This document shows positions 23,372 through 30,865 of a DNA stretch of 38,922 nt, piece by piece. Source of the stretch: an uncultured Veillonellaceae bacterium (GTDB lineage: Bacteria > Bacillota > Negativicutes > Veillonellales > Negativicoccaceae). The DNA lies in assembly GCA_947254705.1 (NCBI GenBank), contig CAMYCX010000004.1, positions 1-38,922 of the forward strand, read 5' to 3'. The notes under the pieces were generated by a model. That model did not search any database, was not told the DNA's origin, and was given only the letters and a program-made list of their open reading frames with translations. A program made the translations under genes and the position numbers. Every line of letters begins with the position of its first letter. Positions within the stretch are counted from its first letter, which is position 1.

Positions 23372-23974
23372 ATGTATATGATACGTTTACTTATATTCAG
23401 TCTCTGTATTTGTCTGCTCGGCGGCTGTCAACCCCAAGCGCCGACCGCATCACCTGCGCCGCCTAAGACCGTACCGGTTCGTACAGCGTCTATGGACGCC
23501 TGGCATCGTGGCGTTACCGCCGCCCAAGCCGGTCATCGGAACGAGGCATTGGCCGCCTACGATCGCGCCATCGAAACCGACGGCAACAACTTCCACGCCC
23601 TTGCCGACAAAGGTCTGCTGCTGTCAATGGAAGGCCGCTACGAAGAGGGCGAATCCTATTTGCATCGCGCCTTGGCCATTGCCCCCGACAGTATCGCCGT
23701 ACATTATAATTATGCCATTCACTGGAAATTACAACAACAACTTACCAAAGCTGCCGATGAGTTTCACATTGTACTGGCAAGCGAACCGCACCATCCGTGG
23801 AGTCTTTACGGTCTGGCCACCATCTATGCCGACCAAGGACAGACGGACATCGCCCTGGACTATCTGGCCCAAGCCGTTGCCGCCGACCCCGCGTGTGCCG
23901 ACGCCGCCCGCGTGCAAGACCATTTTGCCGCCATGCACGATCTGCCGCGCTTTCAGCACATTGTCAATCCCTGA
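23372..23974 (+). CDS. TPR-repeat lipoprotein
   Basis: 200 residues. The signal MYMIRLLIFSLCICLLGGCQ has a good lipobox (LLGGC, Cys 19), so the mature protein is lipid-anchored. A short Pro/Ala-rich linker is followed by about four tetratricopeptide repeats: HRGVTAAQAGHRNEALAAYD, ALADKGLLLSMEGRYEEGES, HYNYAIHWKLQQQLTKAADE and LYGLATIYADQGQTDIALDY, each with the small/aromatic TPR pattern. Such proteins scaffold envelope complexes; the partner is unknown. The ATG at 23372 follows GAGGAGG. It has its own promoter and a terminator shared with rpmF. Confidence 0.88.
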   Translation: MYMIRLLIFSLCICLLGGCQPQAPTASPAPPKTVPVRTASMDAWHRGVTAAQAGHRNEALAAYDRAIETDGNNFHALADKGLLLSMEGRYEEGESYLHRALAIAPDSIAVHYNYAIHWKLQQQLTKAADEFHIVLASEPHHPWSLYGLATIYADQGQTDIALDYLAQAVAADPACADAARVQDHFAAMHDLPRFQHIVNP

Positions 23975-23986
23975 ACGCCACCATAT

Positions 23987-24020
23987 AAAAAGGAGACCGG
24001 CCACCGCCGTGTCTCCTTTT
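23987..24020. terminator. Bidirectional terminator between the lipoprotein gene and rpmF
   Basis: AAAAGGAGAC (23988..23997) pairs with GTCTCCTTTT (24011..24020) around a 13-base loop. The genes converge here. Confidence 0.8.
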
Positions 24021-24032
24021 CCGTTGCCGCCA

Positions 24033-24209
24033 TTATCCGACGTTGATGACGGTTTTACCTTTGTATGCGCCGCAATACTTGCACACTCGGTGCGGCATAA
24101 TCATTTCGTGACATTGCGAGCATTCCTTCAAGCCCGGGGCCGTCAACTTCCAATTCGCACGACGACGGTCGCGTCTGCTGTTCGACATTTTTCTCTTCGG
24201 TACTGCCAT
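24033..24209 (-). CDS. rpmF: 50S ribosomal protein L32, zinc-binding form
   Basis: 58 residues, found by direct translation: it begins MAVPKRKMSNSRRDRRRANW and ends GKTVINVG. It contains a CSQC and CKYC zinc ribbon (residues 30 to 46), so it is the C+ form. L32 binds 23S rRNA in the large subunit. GGGAGGG lies ahead of the ATG at 24209. It follows yceD by 19 bp, the common yceD-rpmF pairing. The fatty-acid genes that often follow (fapR, plsX) are absent here, where the operon stops at a terminator. Confidence 0.98.
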   Translation of the reverse strand: MAVPKRKMSNSRRDRRRANWKLTAPGLKECSQCHEMIMPHRVCKYCGAYKGKTVINVG

Positions 24210-24228
24210 GGTCTTTACCCTCCCATCC

Positions 24229-24723
24229 CTATTCGTCCTTAGTCAATAATGCATCCAATGCGGCCCACTGAGAAGGTACATTCTCCGGCTCACATTGGCA
24301 ACTCTCATGATTCAAATTCACACCGCAGCCCGGACACAATCCTTCACAATCGTCCCGGCACAACACCCGATCGCCCTCTGCCATAATTAATATATCGCGT
24401 GCGAGTGCGTCCATATCAATACTGATACCGTCAAACGGTAACTCGTCGATGCTCGGCTCATCGGTTGTATACGTTTCGGCAAACGGCAACGTACGCCGAC
24501 AATCCGTCTTCTCCAGACAACGCGTACAGGCATACCTGCCATGCACATACAACTGTCCTTCGATATACACACGCCGACCGTCCCGATAATACGTGCCTTC
24601 TATTTCCGGTGCTTCCCGAAGCGCCTTGCCCTCCGGTTCGGATTGCCAGTCCGTCGCATCAATCGTACCGTGAAATGCAATCGCATCTCCCGTCGATGTG
24701 ACTTCGCTTACTTGCAGTTTCAT
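24229..24723 (-). CDS. yceD: YceD/DUF177 family protein
   Basis: 164 residues from the ATG at 24723, the first with a nearby GAGG; a longer frame to 24771 runs into the promoter. The family pattern is present: YVHGRYACTRCLEKTDCRR near 75 and a C-terminal cluster CRDDCEGLCPGCGVNLNH, with several Cys pairs that could bind zinc. YceD proteins are linked to 23S rRNA metabolism and are nearly always encoded before rpmF, as here. Biochemical function is not fully settled. A perfect promoter drives the pair. Confidence 0.93.
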   Translation of the reverse strand: MKLQVSEVTSTGDAIAFHGTIDATDWQSEPEGKALREAPEIEGTYYRDGRRVYIEGQLYVHGRYACTRCLEKTDCRRTLPFAETYTTDEPSIDELPFDGISIDMDALARDILIMAEGDRVLCRDDCEGLCPGCGVNLNHESCQCEPENVPSQWAALDALLTKDE

Positions 24724-24742
24724 TTTGTACCTCGACTTTCTT

Positions 24743-24771
24743 ATTATATCGGCCGCTACCTCTTTTGTCAA
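24743..24771 (-). promoter_or_regulatory. yceD-rpmF promoter
   Basis: Minus strand TTGACA-N17-TATAAT, a perfect consensus, 20 bp before the yceD ATG. Strong expression fits a ribosomal protein operon. Confidence 0.92.
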
Positions 24772-24793
24772 TATAACTGCTTGTCATGGCCGA

Positions 24794-25543
24794 CTACCAG
24801 CTGCGCCCGGCCCCGCCGCCGCTGGACGAACCGCCGCCGAATCCGCCGCGTCCGCCGACCGACCAGCCGCTCCCCCCGCGCCCATTGCCGCGCCCGCCGC
24901 GTCCGCCACGTCCGCCCGAACGGAACAACATGAGCCACATCACCACGCAAATAAACGCCACCGTCAACGGGTCATCACTCCATGAATCGGTCTGCAACGG
25001 CTCGGTCCCGTACATCTCCGCCGTATCGATGCCGTATTCATGAGCGACCTCGGTACACAGTGCCCGATATGTCCGTTCCGCAGCCGTATTCAAATCCCCT
25101 TTCCGAGCGTACGGCACGAACTCCCGATCCAGCAATGCACCGACCTTGGCATCATTCAGCGCGCCCTCCAAACCGTATCCGACCTCAATCCGCACCTCAT
25201 GCGTCGACGGCACGATCAGCAACAAGACCCCGTTGTTTTTATCCGCCTGACCGATCCCCCACGCCCGAAATAATCCCGTCGCGTACTCCGTGACAGACGC
25301 TCCCGCCGTATCGGCGACAACCGCGATGACCGCCTCCGCTCCCGTCTCCTGCTGCAACTTTAAGCCGTTGGCGTTCAATGTCGTCCGTACCTCCGGAGAA
25401 AGAGCCCCGACCGTGTCCTGCACATACAACGTTTCCTGCTGCCATGTCGGGTACGTTGCCGTCGCCGGCACGCCCCCCGCCATCACCGTACAGAGCCACA
25501 ACACCGTCCACACGATCTGATGCCATATTCGTCTCGGCCGCAT
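24794..25543 (-). CDS. TPM-domain membrane protein, first of two paralogues
   Basis: 249 residues. An N-terminal signal/anchor (IVWTVLWLCTVMAGGVPATA) precedes a TPM (YgcG) domain at about 35 to 165. Its core is DKNNGVLLLIVPSTHEVRIE followed by VGYGLEGALNDAKVGALLDR. A second membrane helix (PLTVAFICVVMWLMLF, near 195) leads to a Gly/Arg/Ser-rich tail ending GGGAGRSW. TPM proteins occur with LemA and are proposed to act in envelope or photosystem maintenance; some have phosphatase activity. The ATG at 25543 has ATAGGAGG just upstream. That site lies directly after a terminator-like hairpin, so expression may be attenuated. The protein is clearly related to the product of 26015..26779. Confidence 0.85.
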   Translation of the reverse strand: MRPRRIWHQIVWTVLWLCTVMAGGVPATATYPTWQQETLYVQDTVGALSPEVRTTLNANGLKLQQETGAEAVIAVVADTAGASVTEYATGLFRAWGIGQADKNNGVLLLIVPSTHEVRIEVGYGLEGALNDAKVGALLDREFVPYARKGDLNTAAERTYRALCTEVAHEYGIDTAEMYGTEPLQTDSWSDDPLTVAFICVVMWLMLFRSGGRGGRGGRGNGRGGSGWSVGGRGGFGGGSSSGGGAGRSW

Positions 25544-25558
25544 AGACCCTCCTATAAA

Positions 25559-25586
25559 AAAACGAATCGCTCCGCGAGCCATCCGT
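25559..25586 (-). terminator. Terminator-like hairpin before the first TPM gene
   Basis: Minus strand ACGGAT, 13-base loop, ATTCGT, then T7. It matches the terminator at 25978..26005 at 26 of 28 positions, so the two are duplicates. It directly precedes the ribosome site of the TPM gene. Confidence 0.65.
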
Positions 25587-25602
25587 ACTCTCATCACTAT
25601 TC

Positions 25603-25866
25603 TTACCTGCACACCGTTCCGCAACTGCGCGTGTACGACCTCGATTTGCGGTAAGCAATCCGTTCATCACCTTTTTGAGTGCGACCTAAAACGTCAGTCC
25701 TTCCGCGATTTCTTTTCGTGTCTGTATCGACTCCGGTGTTTTCGCGTACTCGCCCGACTCGACCGCTTCCACCCTCACTATGTCGTTTCTCGCACTCCGT
25801 CAGCGGTTCGCTTTCCAGTTGTTTCATGAATTTCCGCGTCCGTTTCAACATTTCTTCGTACGTCAT
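25603..25866 (-). CDS. Small hypothetical protein between the TPM genes
   Basis: 87 residues beginning MTYEEMLKRTRKFMKQLESE. No family is recognised. The first 30 residues look like a normal charged helix; the remainder is unusually rich in Arg, Gly and Thr and resembles frame-shifted or unconstrained sequence. An AGGA lies about ten bases before the ATG, and a promoter of fair quality (25914..25942) points at it. A duplicated terminator follows. It could be a genuine short gene or the decayed remainder of one. Confidence 0.4.
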   Translation of the reverse strand: MTYEEMLKRTRKFMKQLESEPLTECEKRHSEGGSGRVGRVRENTGVDTDTKRNRGRTDVLGRTQKGDERIAYRKSRSYTRSCGTVCR

Positions 25867-25913
25867 TCCTACCATTCCTTGCACCTACGCTACTATATGG
25901 TATCTATATTTTT

Positions 25914-25942
25914 ATTATCTGCCGATTTATGCATTTTGGCAA
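25914..25942 (-). promoter_or_regulatory. Promoter upstream of the small hypothetical gene
   Basis: Minus strand TTGCCA-N17-GATAAT. It may drive both the small gene and, past the hairpin, the first TPM gene. Confidence 0.5.
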
Positions 25943-25977
25943 CTTTGCTTTTGCGATAGACACGCTTTTCGGTACGA

Positions 25978-26005
25978 AAAACGGATCGCTCCGTGAGCCA
26001 TCCGT
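25978..26005 (-). terminator. Terminator of the lemA-TPM operon
   Basis: Minus strand ACGGAT, 13-base loop, ATCCGT and T5. The plus strand also shows a T6, so it may act both ways. Confidence 0.75.
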
Positions 26006-26014
26006 TTTTTCCGT

Positions 26015-26779
26015 CTACCATGAGCGACCCGCTCCGCCGCCGCCGGAACTGCCTCCTCCGCCGCCACGCGAGCCTCCCCCGCCGCCGCGACCGCTGGCCA
26101 AAATGTAAATCAACAGACGTGTCAATCGCCCGCCGTTAAAGATTATGTCGAGCACCACGGCAACGATCAAGAGCAATGTCCACATGATCGTTGCGGGATC
26201 CCACTCTGCCGGTTGAGCGGTATTTGCGTTCAAATCATCCGCCGTCAGTCCGTACTCCTGCATGGTTTGAACCGACAACGCCTCGTACATCCGAAGACAG
26301 GCGAGTTCCCACTGTCCCTGTCGTGCCGCCGGCACAAAATACCGATCCAACATGGCGCCGACTTTGGCGTCATTGAGCGCCCCTTCCAGTCCGTATCCGA
26401 CTTCGACACGTACTTCTTTGCGCGCAGGGATCACCAACAACAGGACCCCGTTATTTTTTTCTTTATCGCCGATTCCCCAGTGCCGATACAGATCCGTCGC
26501 ATAGGTGGCGATATCATCGTTCGGTGCGGCGGGCATGACGGCGACCACAATCTGTGCGCCGCTCTTGGTTTCCAGTGCCGCGCCCAAGCGATCCATGCGG
26601 GCGACGGTCGAGTCGGACAATACGCCGACAAAATCCTGTGCATAAATGTCACCGTGCGGCGTCGGAAACGGATTTTCCGTCGGTGCCGCCCATGCCGTCA
26701 CCCATACCGCCAGCCAGACGACCAGCCACGCAATCCATGTCCGTACCGCAGACAGTGAACGAATCCCCGCCTGTTTCAT
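26015..26779 (-). CDS. TPM-domain membrane protein, second paralogue
   Basis: 254 residues. The signal peptide ends near AWAAP. The TPM domain (about 45 to 170) has KNNGVLLLVIPARKEVRVEV and GYGLEGALNDAKVGAMLDRY, nearly matching the other paralogue. A membrane helix (IMWTLLLIVAVVLDIIF, near 200) is followed by a Gly/Ser-rich tail again ending GGGGAGRSW. It follows lemA by 16 bp in one operon. LemA-TPM pairs are widespread, and the TPM protein probably acts at the outer face of the membrane with LemA. It is the likely ancestral copy because it retains the lemA linkage; the copy at 24794..25543 is the duplicate. Confidence 0.88.
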   Translation of the reverse strand: MKQAGIRSLSAVRTWIAWLVVWLAVWVTAWAAPTENPFPTPHGDIYAQDFVGVLSDSTVARMDRLGAALETKSGAQIVVAVMPAAPNDDIATYATDLYRHWGIGDKEKNNGVLLLVIPARKEVRVEVGYGLEGALNDAKVGAMLDRYFVPAARQGQWELACLRMYEALSVQTMQEYGLTADDLNANTAQPAEWDPATIMWTLLLIVAVVLDIIFNGGRLTRLLIYILASGRGGGGGSRGGGGGSSGGGGAGRSW

Positions 26780-26795
26780 CGGTATATGCCTTTAC

Positions 26796-27350
26796 TCAAA
26801 ATTTCACGGTCGGCGGAGTTTGCGCTCCTTCCGATGCACGGAAATATTCCCGTTCGCGGAATCCGAACATACCCGCTACGACATTCGTCGGGAATGTACG
26901 AATTTTTGCGTTATACATCTGCACCGAACCGTTATAATCACGACGTGCCGTGGCAATCCGATTTTCCGTGCCCGCCAATTCGTCCTGCAACGCACGGAAA
27001 TTTTCATTTGCTTTCAGAATCGGGTAGTTTTCCGCTATTGCAAATAAGCGCCCCAAGGCCTGTGTCAATTCACCGTCCGCGGCCGCCGCTTCGCCGACGC
27101 TTTTAGCACCGGCCAATTTGGCGCGCGCTTCCGCGATGTTTGTAAAGATTCCTTCTTCATGCGCCGCATACCCTTTGACCGTATTGACCAAATTCGGGAT
27201 TAAATCGTTGCGCCGTTGCAACTGCGTATCGACTTGCGCCCATTTTCCGTTGACTTCTTCGTTGATCCCGACCAGTCCGTTGTATTGACCGACCGCCCAA
27301 CCGCCAAGCAGCACGACAACTGCCAGGACTATCCACCATACTCGTTTCAT
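26796..27350 (-). CDS. lemA: LemA family membrane protein
   Basis: 184 residues, the standard size. A single N-terminal membrane helix (VWWIVLAVVVLLGGWAVGQY) is followed by the typical YNGLVGINEEVNGKWAQVDT and LQRRNDLIPNLVNTVKGYA. The rest is a long helical bundle, with FPTNVVAGMFGFREREYF before the C-terminus, a LemA hallmark. The molecular function of LemA is poorly defined. AAGGAGG lies eight bases before the ATG. It is the first gene of the lemA-TPM operon, behind an extended -10 promoter. Confidence 0.95.
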   Translation of the reverse strand: MKRVWWIVLAVVVLLGGWAVGQYNGLVGINEEVNGKWAQVDTQLQRRNDLIPNLVNTVKGYAAHEEGIFTNIAEARAKLAGAKSVGEAAAADGELTQALGRLFAIAENYPILKANENFRALQDELAGTENRIATARRDYNGSVQMYNAKIRTFPTNVVAGMFGFREREYFRASEGAQTPPTVKF

Positions 27351-27393
27351 ACGTCGACCTCCTTAATGACGACAACATTTCATGTATGTTTTT

Positions 27394-27402
27394 ATTATAC
27401 CA
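27394..27402 (-). promoter_or_regulatory. Extended -10 promoter of lemA
   Basis: Minus strand TGGTATAAT, about 45 bp upstream of the lemA ATG; no clear -35. Confidence 0.5.
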
Positions 27403-27441
27403 TATCCGCTCTTTACTCCATGTCCGTACAGACAAATTAAA

Positions 27442-27466
27442 GGCTCCGATGCATCGCATCGGAGCC
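27442..27466 (-). terminator. Hairpin ending the iscS-mnmA operon
   Basis: An 11-bp stem GGCTCCGATGC with its complement around ATC or GAT. On the minus strand it is followed by TTTAATTTG, a modest T-tract. Confidence 0.65.
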
Positions 27467-27508
27467 GCCCCGTTCCCTCCCGATCAACGAAATCAGTCGC
27501 TGGTTGTA

Positions 27509-27547
27509 ACATTGACTTGTTACATTGACTTGTCACATTGACCTGTC
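27509..27547. repeat. Three tandem 13-bp repeats
   Basis: ACATTGACTTGTT, ACATTGACTTGTC and ACATTGACCTGTC lie head to tail, one or two bases apart in identity. They sit in the 3' untranslated region between the DIP1984-like gene and its hairpin. No gene is present from 27467 to 27609; apart from these repeats I see nothing there. Confidence 0.9.
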
Positions 27548-27609
27548 AACGTGATTGCATGAAATTATATGCGATATTTCGACTCGCCTTTCGCCGACCC
27601 GCCAATAGT

Positions 27610-28080
27610 TTATCCGACAACAATATCCGTCGCCCAGTTCAACTCTTGTATTGCCAGATCCAGTTGGCGTGCGGTTTCCGCCATACGATCAATATCCGCT
27701 TGCAGTTTAGCCGCATCGATATGACTCACTTGCCGGATTTCCCGCAGTGAATATCGCACCTGCTCTACAGCCGCCTTATCGGCAATCATGCGCAGATATC
27801 CTACCATTCGATACAAACCGTCACGTTGTGCCAATCCTTCGGCAATTGTCTGTCCGTCTGCCATGCGTACCGTCGTATTCGCCTGATTGATCGCCTGTAT
27901 CAAGCCGATCAGCTGCTGATTGGTTTCCTGTAATTGTACCAACAGTTCATTCGGGTCTTCCAACGGTTTGTCGCCTTCTTGACTGATGGCGTTGTTTTCG
28001 ATTCGCGTCGCCAGTTCTTCCGTTTTTGTCCGCAGTTCTTTGCGCATGATCAGCGCCGCTGCCAGTTTCATCGTTTCCAC
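27610..28080 (-). CDS. DIP1984/septicolysin-like family protein
   Basis: 156 residues, helical throughout. It resembles the DIP1984 family: MKLAAALIMRKELRTKTEEL, RIENNAISQEGDKPLEDPNE and a C-terminal AIQELNWATDI. Some members are annotated as septicolysin, but toxicity is unproven and the family is best called uncharacterised; no signal peptide is seen. The start is probably the GTG at 28080, eight bases after AGGAG; the ATG at 28071 would be too far (17 bases). It is 51 bp downstream of mnmA and probably the last gene of that operon. Confidence 0.8.
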   Translation of the reverse strand: METMKLAAALIMRKELRTKTEELATRIENNAISQEGDKPLEDPNELLVQLQETNQQLIGLIQAINQANTTVRMADGQTIAEGLAQRDGLYRMVGYLRMIADKAAVEQVRYSLREIRQVSHIDAAKLQADIDRMAETARQLDLAIQELNWATDIVVG

Positions 28081-28131
28081 TTCAAGCGCTCCTTTCGCTA
28101 TTCGTTCGTTTGCCGCCGTACCGGTCGCCCG

Positions 28132-29247
28132 TCATACATATTGACACATCTTGCCGTGTCGATATGCCGCGTCAATCATACCGCCGCCGATACATTCTTC
28201 GCCCTTATACAGGACCACCGCCTGCCCCGGCGTCACGGCCCGCACCGGTTCGGCAAAAGTAACCCGTGCCGTCGTCGTCCCCGTCATTTCCACTTCGACG
28301 GCCGTATCGGCCTGCCGATAGCGGAATTTTGCCGTACAGGTAAAGCGCGGCGATCGTTCTTCCGGTGTCGTAAAGCTCATCTCCGATGCCGTCAGACTGT
28401 CACTATACAACCGCGGATGATGAAAGCCCTGTCCGACGTACAATGTACGGGTGGCGATATCCTTGCCGATGACAAACCACGGTTCTTCGCTCGCTCCGCC
28501 ACCGCCGATCCCCAGTCCGTGGCGTTGACCGATGGTATAGTACATCAGTCCCATGTGCGTACCCATCACCTTGCCGTCCGTCGTCTTCATCTTCCCCGGT
28601 CGATTCGGCAAATATTGCGCCAAAAACGCATTGAAATTGCGTTCGCCGATAAAGCAGATTCCGGTGGAGTCTTTCTTGTGTGCCGTCGCCAAATCGAGCG
28701 ATTCCGCCAGTTTGCGCACCTCCGGTTTAGTCATCTCACCGACAGGAAACAGACTCTTGACCAGCTGATGTTGTTGCAACTGACTCAAAAAATACGTCTG
28801 ATCTTTATTCGTATCCGTACCTCGCAACAAATGCGTCGTTCCGTCCGCATCGCGCCGCACGCGGGCATAATGCCCCATCGCGACATAGTCCGCGCCCAGT
28901 TGCATGGCGTATTCCAAAAACGCCTTGAACTTGATTTCTTTATTACACATCACATCGGGATTCGGCGTACGTCCTTTACGATAGGCATCCAAAAAATAGG
29001 AAAACACCCGATCGGCGTATTCCGCTTCAAAGTTGACCGCATAGTAAGGAATCCCGAGTTGTTCCGCCACCAAGGCCACGTCTTCGTAGTCGCGCGTGGC
29101 GGTACAAACCCCGTTTTCGTCGGTATCATCCCAATTTTTCATAAACAGACCGATGACTTCATAGCCTTGCTCGCGAAGCAAGTAGGCCGCCACCGATGAA
29201 TCCACGCCGCCGCTCATACCGAGCACGACGCGCTGCCGTTGTGTCAT
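28132..29247 (-). CDS. mnmA: tRNA-specific 2-thiouridylase MnmA
   Basis: 371 residues. The PP-loop GMSGGVDSSVAAYLL (near 11) binds ATP. The catalytic cysteines are in NPDVMCNKEIKF (near 105) and STGICFIGERNF (near 205). C-terminal beta domains follow, with YTIGQRHGLGIGGG near 255. It thiolates U34 of tRNAs for Lys, Glu and Gln using sulfur from a cysteine desulfurase. The ATG at 29247 follows AAAGGAG and overlaps the desulfurase stop by four bases, so the sulfur donor and acceptor are co-translated. The open frame continues upstream to 29772, but that part is a shadow of the desulfurase gene. Confidence 0.97.
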   Translation of the reverse strand: MTQRQRVVLGMSGGVDSSVAAYLLREQGYEVIGLFMKNWDDTDENGVCTATRDYEDVALVAEQLGIPYYAVNFEAEYADRVFSYFLDAYRKGRTPNPDVMCNKEIKFKAFLEYAMQLGADYVAMGHYARVRRDADGTTHLLRGTDTNKDQTYFLSQLQQHQLVKSLFPVGEMTKPEVRKLAESLDLATAHKKDSTGICFIGERNFNAFLAQYLPNRPGKMKTTDGKVMGTHMGLMYYTIGQRHGLGIGGGGASEEPWFVIGKDIATRTLYVGQGFHHPRLYSDSLTASEMSFTTPEERSPRFTCTAKFRYRQADTAVEVEMTGTTTARVTFAEPVRAVTPGQAVVLYKGEECIGGGMIDAAYRHGKMCQYV

Positions 29248-30401
29248 GGCATCTCCTTTCCCGTCGGTACCCATTTCACCAGCCACGCACCGAAGGCCTC
29301 TATGTCCGCCGCCGTCGTCAATCGGCCCGGCGAGATCCGGATACTTTCCGTGGCCCGCTCCGGTTGTGTCGGATGGTAGGTGGAGATCACGCGGCTCGGC
29401 GCCACGCTGCCGGCCGAACAAGCACTTCCCGCCGATATGGCAAATCCCGCCAAATCCGCCTGTATCACCGTCTGCACGGCGGAAATACCGGGCAGCCACA
29501 GGCTGATGATGTACGGAACGGTATCTTTCCCTCCGTTTCGTACGGCGGATATCCCCGCCGCCGCCAACTGCCGCAACAGTTGCGTTGTCAGCGCGGCACC
29601 GCCCGCCATCGTTTCCCGTGATTCTCCGTAAGCCTCTCGCAGCGCCTGTGCCATACCGGCAATATACGGAACATTTTCCGTCCCCGAACGCAATCCCCGC
29701 TCCTGTCCGCCGCCGTACAATAACGGCTGCAAGGGCAAGGGGTCCGTCTCCCACGGGCGATAGACCATACAACCGATACCTTTCGGTCCGTACAGCTTAT
29801 GGGCTGACAGCACGAATGAAGTACACGGCACCTGTGAAAAGTCCCATGTCGCATGTCCGACAGCCTGCACCGCATCGACATGAAACCAGATCCCGCGTTT
29901 CCGTGCCTCGATTCCGATTTCCGCCACCGGCAACCGCGATCCCGTTTCATTATTCACCGCCATGGCAATCCAACCGACCGTATCTTTCGTGCTGACCGCC
30001 GCAAATGCGTCCGGTGAGTACATGCCGTCCGCGTCCGGTAGCAGATATGTCACCGTAAATCCGATCGTCTCCAAGTACGCCAATGTTTCCGCTACCGCGG
30101 GATGCTCCACTGCCGTTGCAACGATGTGATGTCCGCGCCCCGCCGCCCGTGCCGTCATGGCTTGCGAACGGATCGCCCAATTATCCCCTTCCGTCGCACC
30201 GCTCGTAAAATACAATGTATCAGCTTGTACCCCCAGCGTATCCGCCATGTCTCGCCGCGCTTTGGTCAAAATTGTCTTGGCACGCCGTCCCGTCGCATAC
30301 ACCCCCGACGGGTTGCCGTACTCTTCCGCCAGCATCTCGCGAACGGTTTCAACGACTTCCCGTCGCACCGGTGTCGTTGCCGCATAATCCAAATATATCA
30401 T
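29244..30401 (-). CDS. Cysteine desulfurase (IscS/NifS family)
   Basis: 385 residues, a PLP enzyme that removes sulfur from cysteine. It starts MIYLDYAATTPVRREVV. FTSGATEGDN (near 65), the PLP-stacking His in ATAVEHPAV, VNNETGS, the Schiff-base Lys in LSAHKLYGPKGIG (near 200) and the catalytic Cys in ISAGSACSAGS (near 325) are all present. No iscU or sufU is adjacent; coupling to mnmA suggests its main role is tRNA thiolation, although it may also serve cluster assembly. The ATG at 30401 has GGGAG six bases upstream; a longer frame to 30440 passes through the promoter. An extended -10 lies at 30441..30449. Confidence 0.95.
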   Translation of the reverse strand: MIYLDYAATTPVRREVVETVREMLAEEYGNPSGVYATGRRAKTILTKARRDMADTLGVQADTLYFTSGATEGDNWAIRSQAMTARAAGRGHHIVATAVEHPAVAETLAYLETIGFTVTYLLPDADGMYSPDAFAAVSTKDTVGWIAMAVNNETGSRLPVAEIGIEARKRGIWFHVDAVQAVGHATWDFSQVPCTSFVLSAHKLYGPKGIGCMVYRPWETDPLPLQPLLYGGGQERGLRSGTENVPYIAGMAQALREAYGESRETMAGGAALTTQLLRQLAAAGISAVRNGGKDTVPYIISLWLPGISAVQTVIQADLAGFAISAGSACSAGSVAPSRVISTYHPTQPERATESIRISPGRLTTAADIEAFGAWLVKWVPTGKEMP

Positions 30402-30440
30402 GTGCCGCTCCCTTGTCACTCTCCGTTTTTTCGTACTCAT

Positions 30441-30449
30441 ATTATAGCA
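30441..30449 (-). promoter_or_regulatory. Extended -10 promoter of the desulfurase-mnmA operon
   Basis: Minus strand TGCTATAAT about 40 bp upstream of the ATG. It shows that this operon need not depend on the RNA locus upstream, from which it is separated by terminators. Confidence 0.55.
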
Positions 30450-30503
30450 TATTGCCCGTTTTCACACGGTGGCATCCGTTTGGCTGCGCCGTACCGATCC
30501 TGC

Positions 30504-30536
30504 AAAAAAGGCGCACCGCCATTTGCGATACGCCTT
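30504..30536 (-). terminator. Second terminator downstream of the B12-controlled RNA
   Basis: Minus strand stem AAGGCGTATCGC with GCGGTGCGCCTT (two mismatches), then T6. It isolates the desulfurase operon from the RNA locus and would give a full transcript of about 970 nt. Confidence 0.75.
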
Positions 30537-30723
30537 GTGTTTCGTCATGTCTCATGGGCCGACGCCACCGCCCTTACGGCAAGCAATGTCGCTCCATTCC
30601 CCATAACCGAAAACAGAACCCGAAGGTTCTGTCAGTCTGCGTCCTGCTATGCAGTTTCGGATGAGATATGGCTTCCCTGGACCATACCTCATAAATATAA
30701 ATAATGTTTCCTCAAACATTATT

Positions 30724-30763
30724 GTAAAAAGGATGCGGAGACTGTCTCCGCGGGGAGATGAAC
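30724..30763 (-). repeat. Module 2 of the RNA: GTTCATCTCC, hairpin, TTTTTACA
   Basis: On the minus strand GTTCATCTCC (30754..30763) is followed by the GCGGAGA hairpin and then ATCCTTTTTACA. The linkers match module 1 while the stem sequence differs. GTTCATCTCC is complementary to GGAGATGAAC, a Shine-Dalgarno plus start-codon arrangement. Confidence 0.7.
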
Positions 30764-30803
30764 TGCCGATTATCGGCTATGAATAACGGGCATGCCCGTA
30801 AGT

Positions 30804-30865
30804 GTAAAAAGAAAGGGGAAGAGAATAATGTTCCCAGGCACTATTCTCTTCAAAAGGAGATGAAC
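30804..30865 (-). repeat. Module 1 of the RNA: GTTCATCTCC, hairpin, TTTTTACA
   Basis: On the minus strand GTTCATCTCC (30856..30865) is followed by a 10-bp GAAGAGAATA stem and CCCCTTTCTTTTTACAC. It has the same order of linkers as module 2, with an unrelated stem, so the single-stranded parts are what is conserved. Confidence 0.7.

Noticed and set aside
28132..29772. Long 546-codon reading of mnmA
   Set aside because: The first 175 codons are antisense-free shadow of the desulfurase gene in another frame; MnmA homology and the ribosome site start at 29247.
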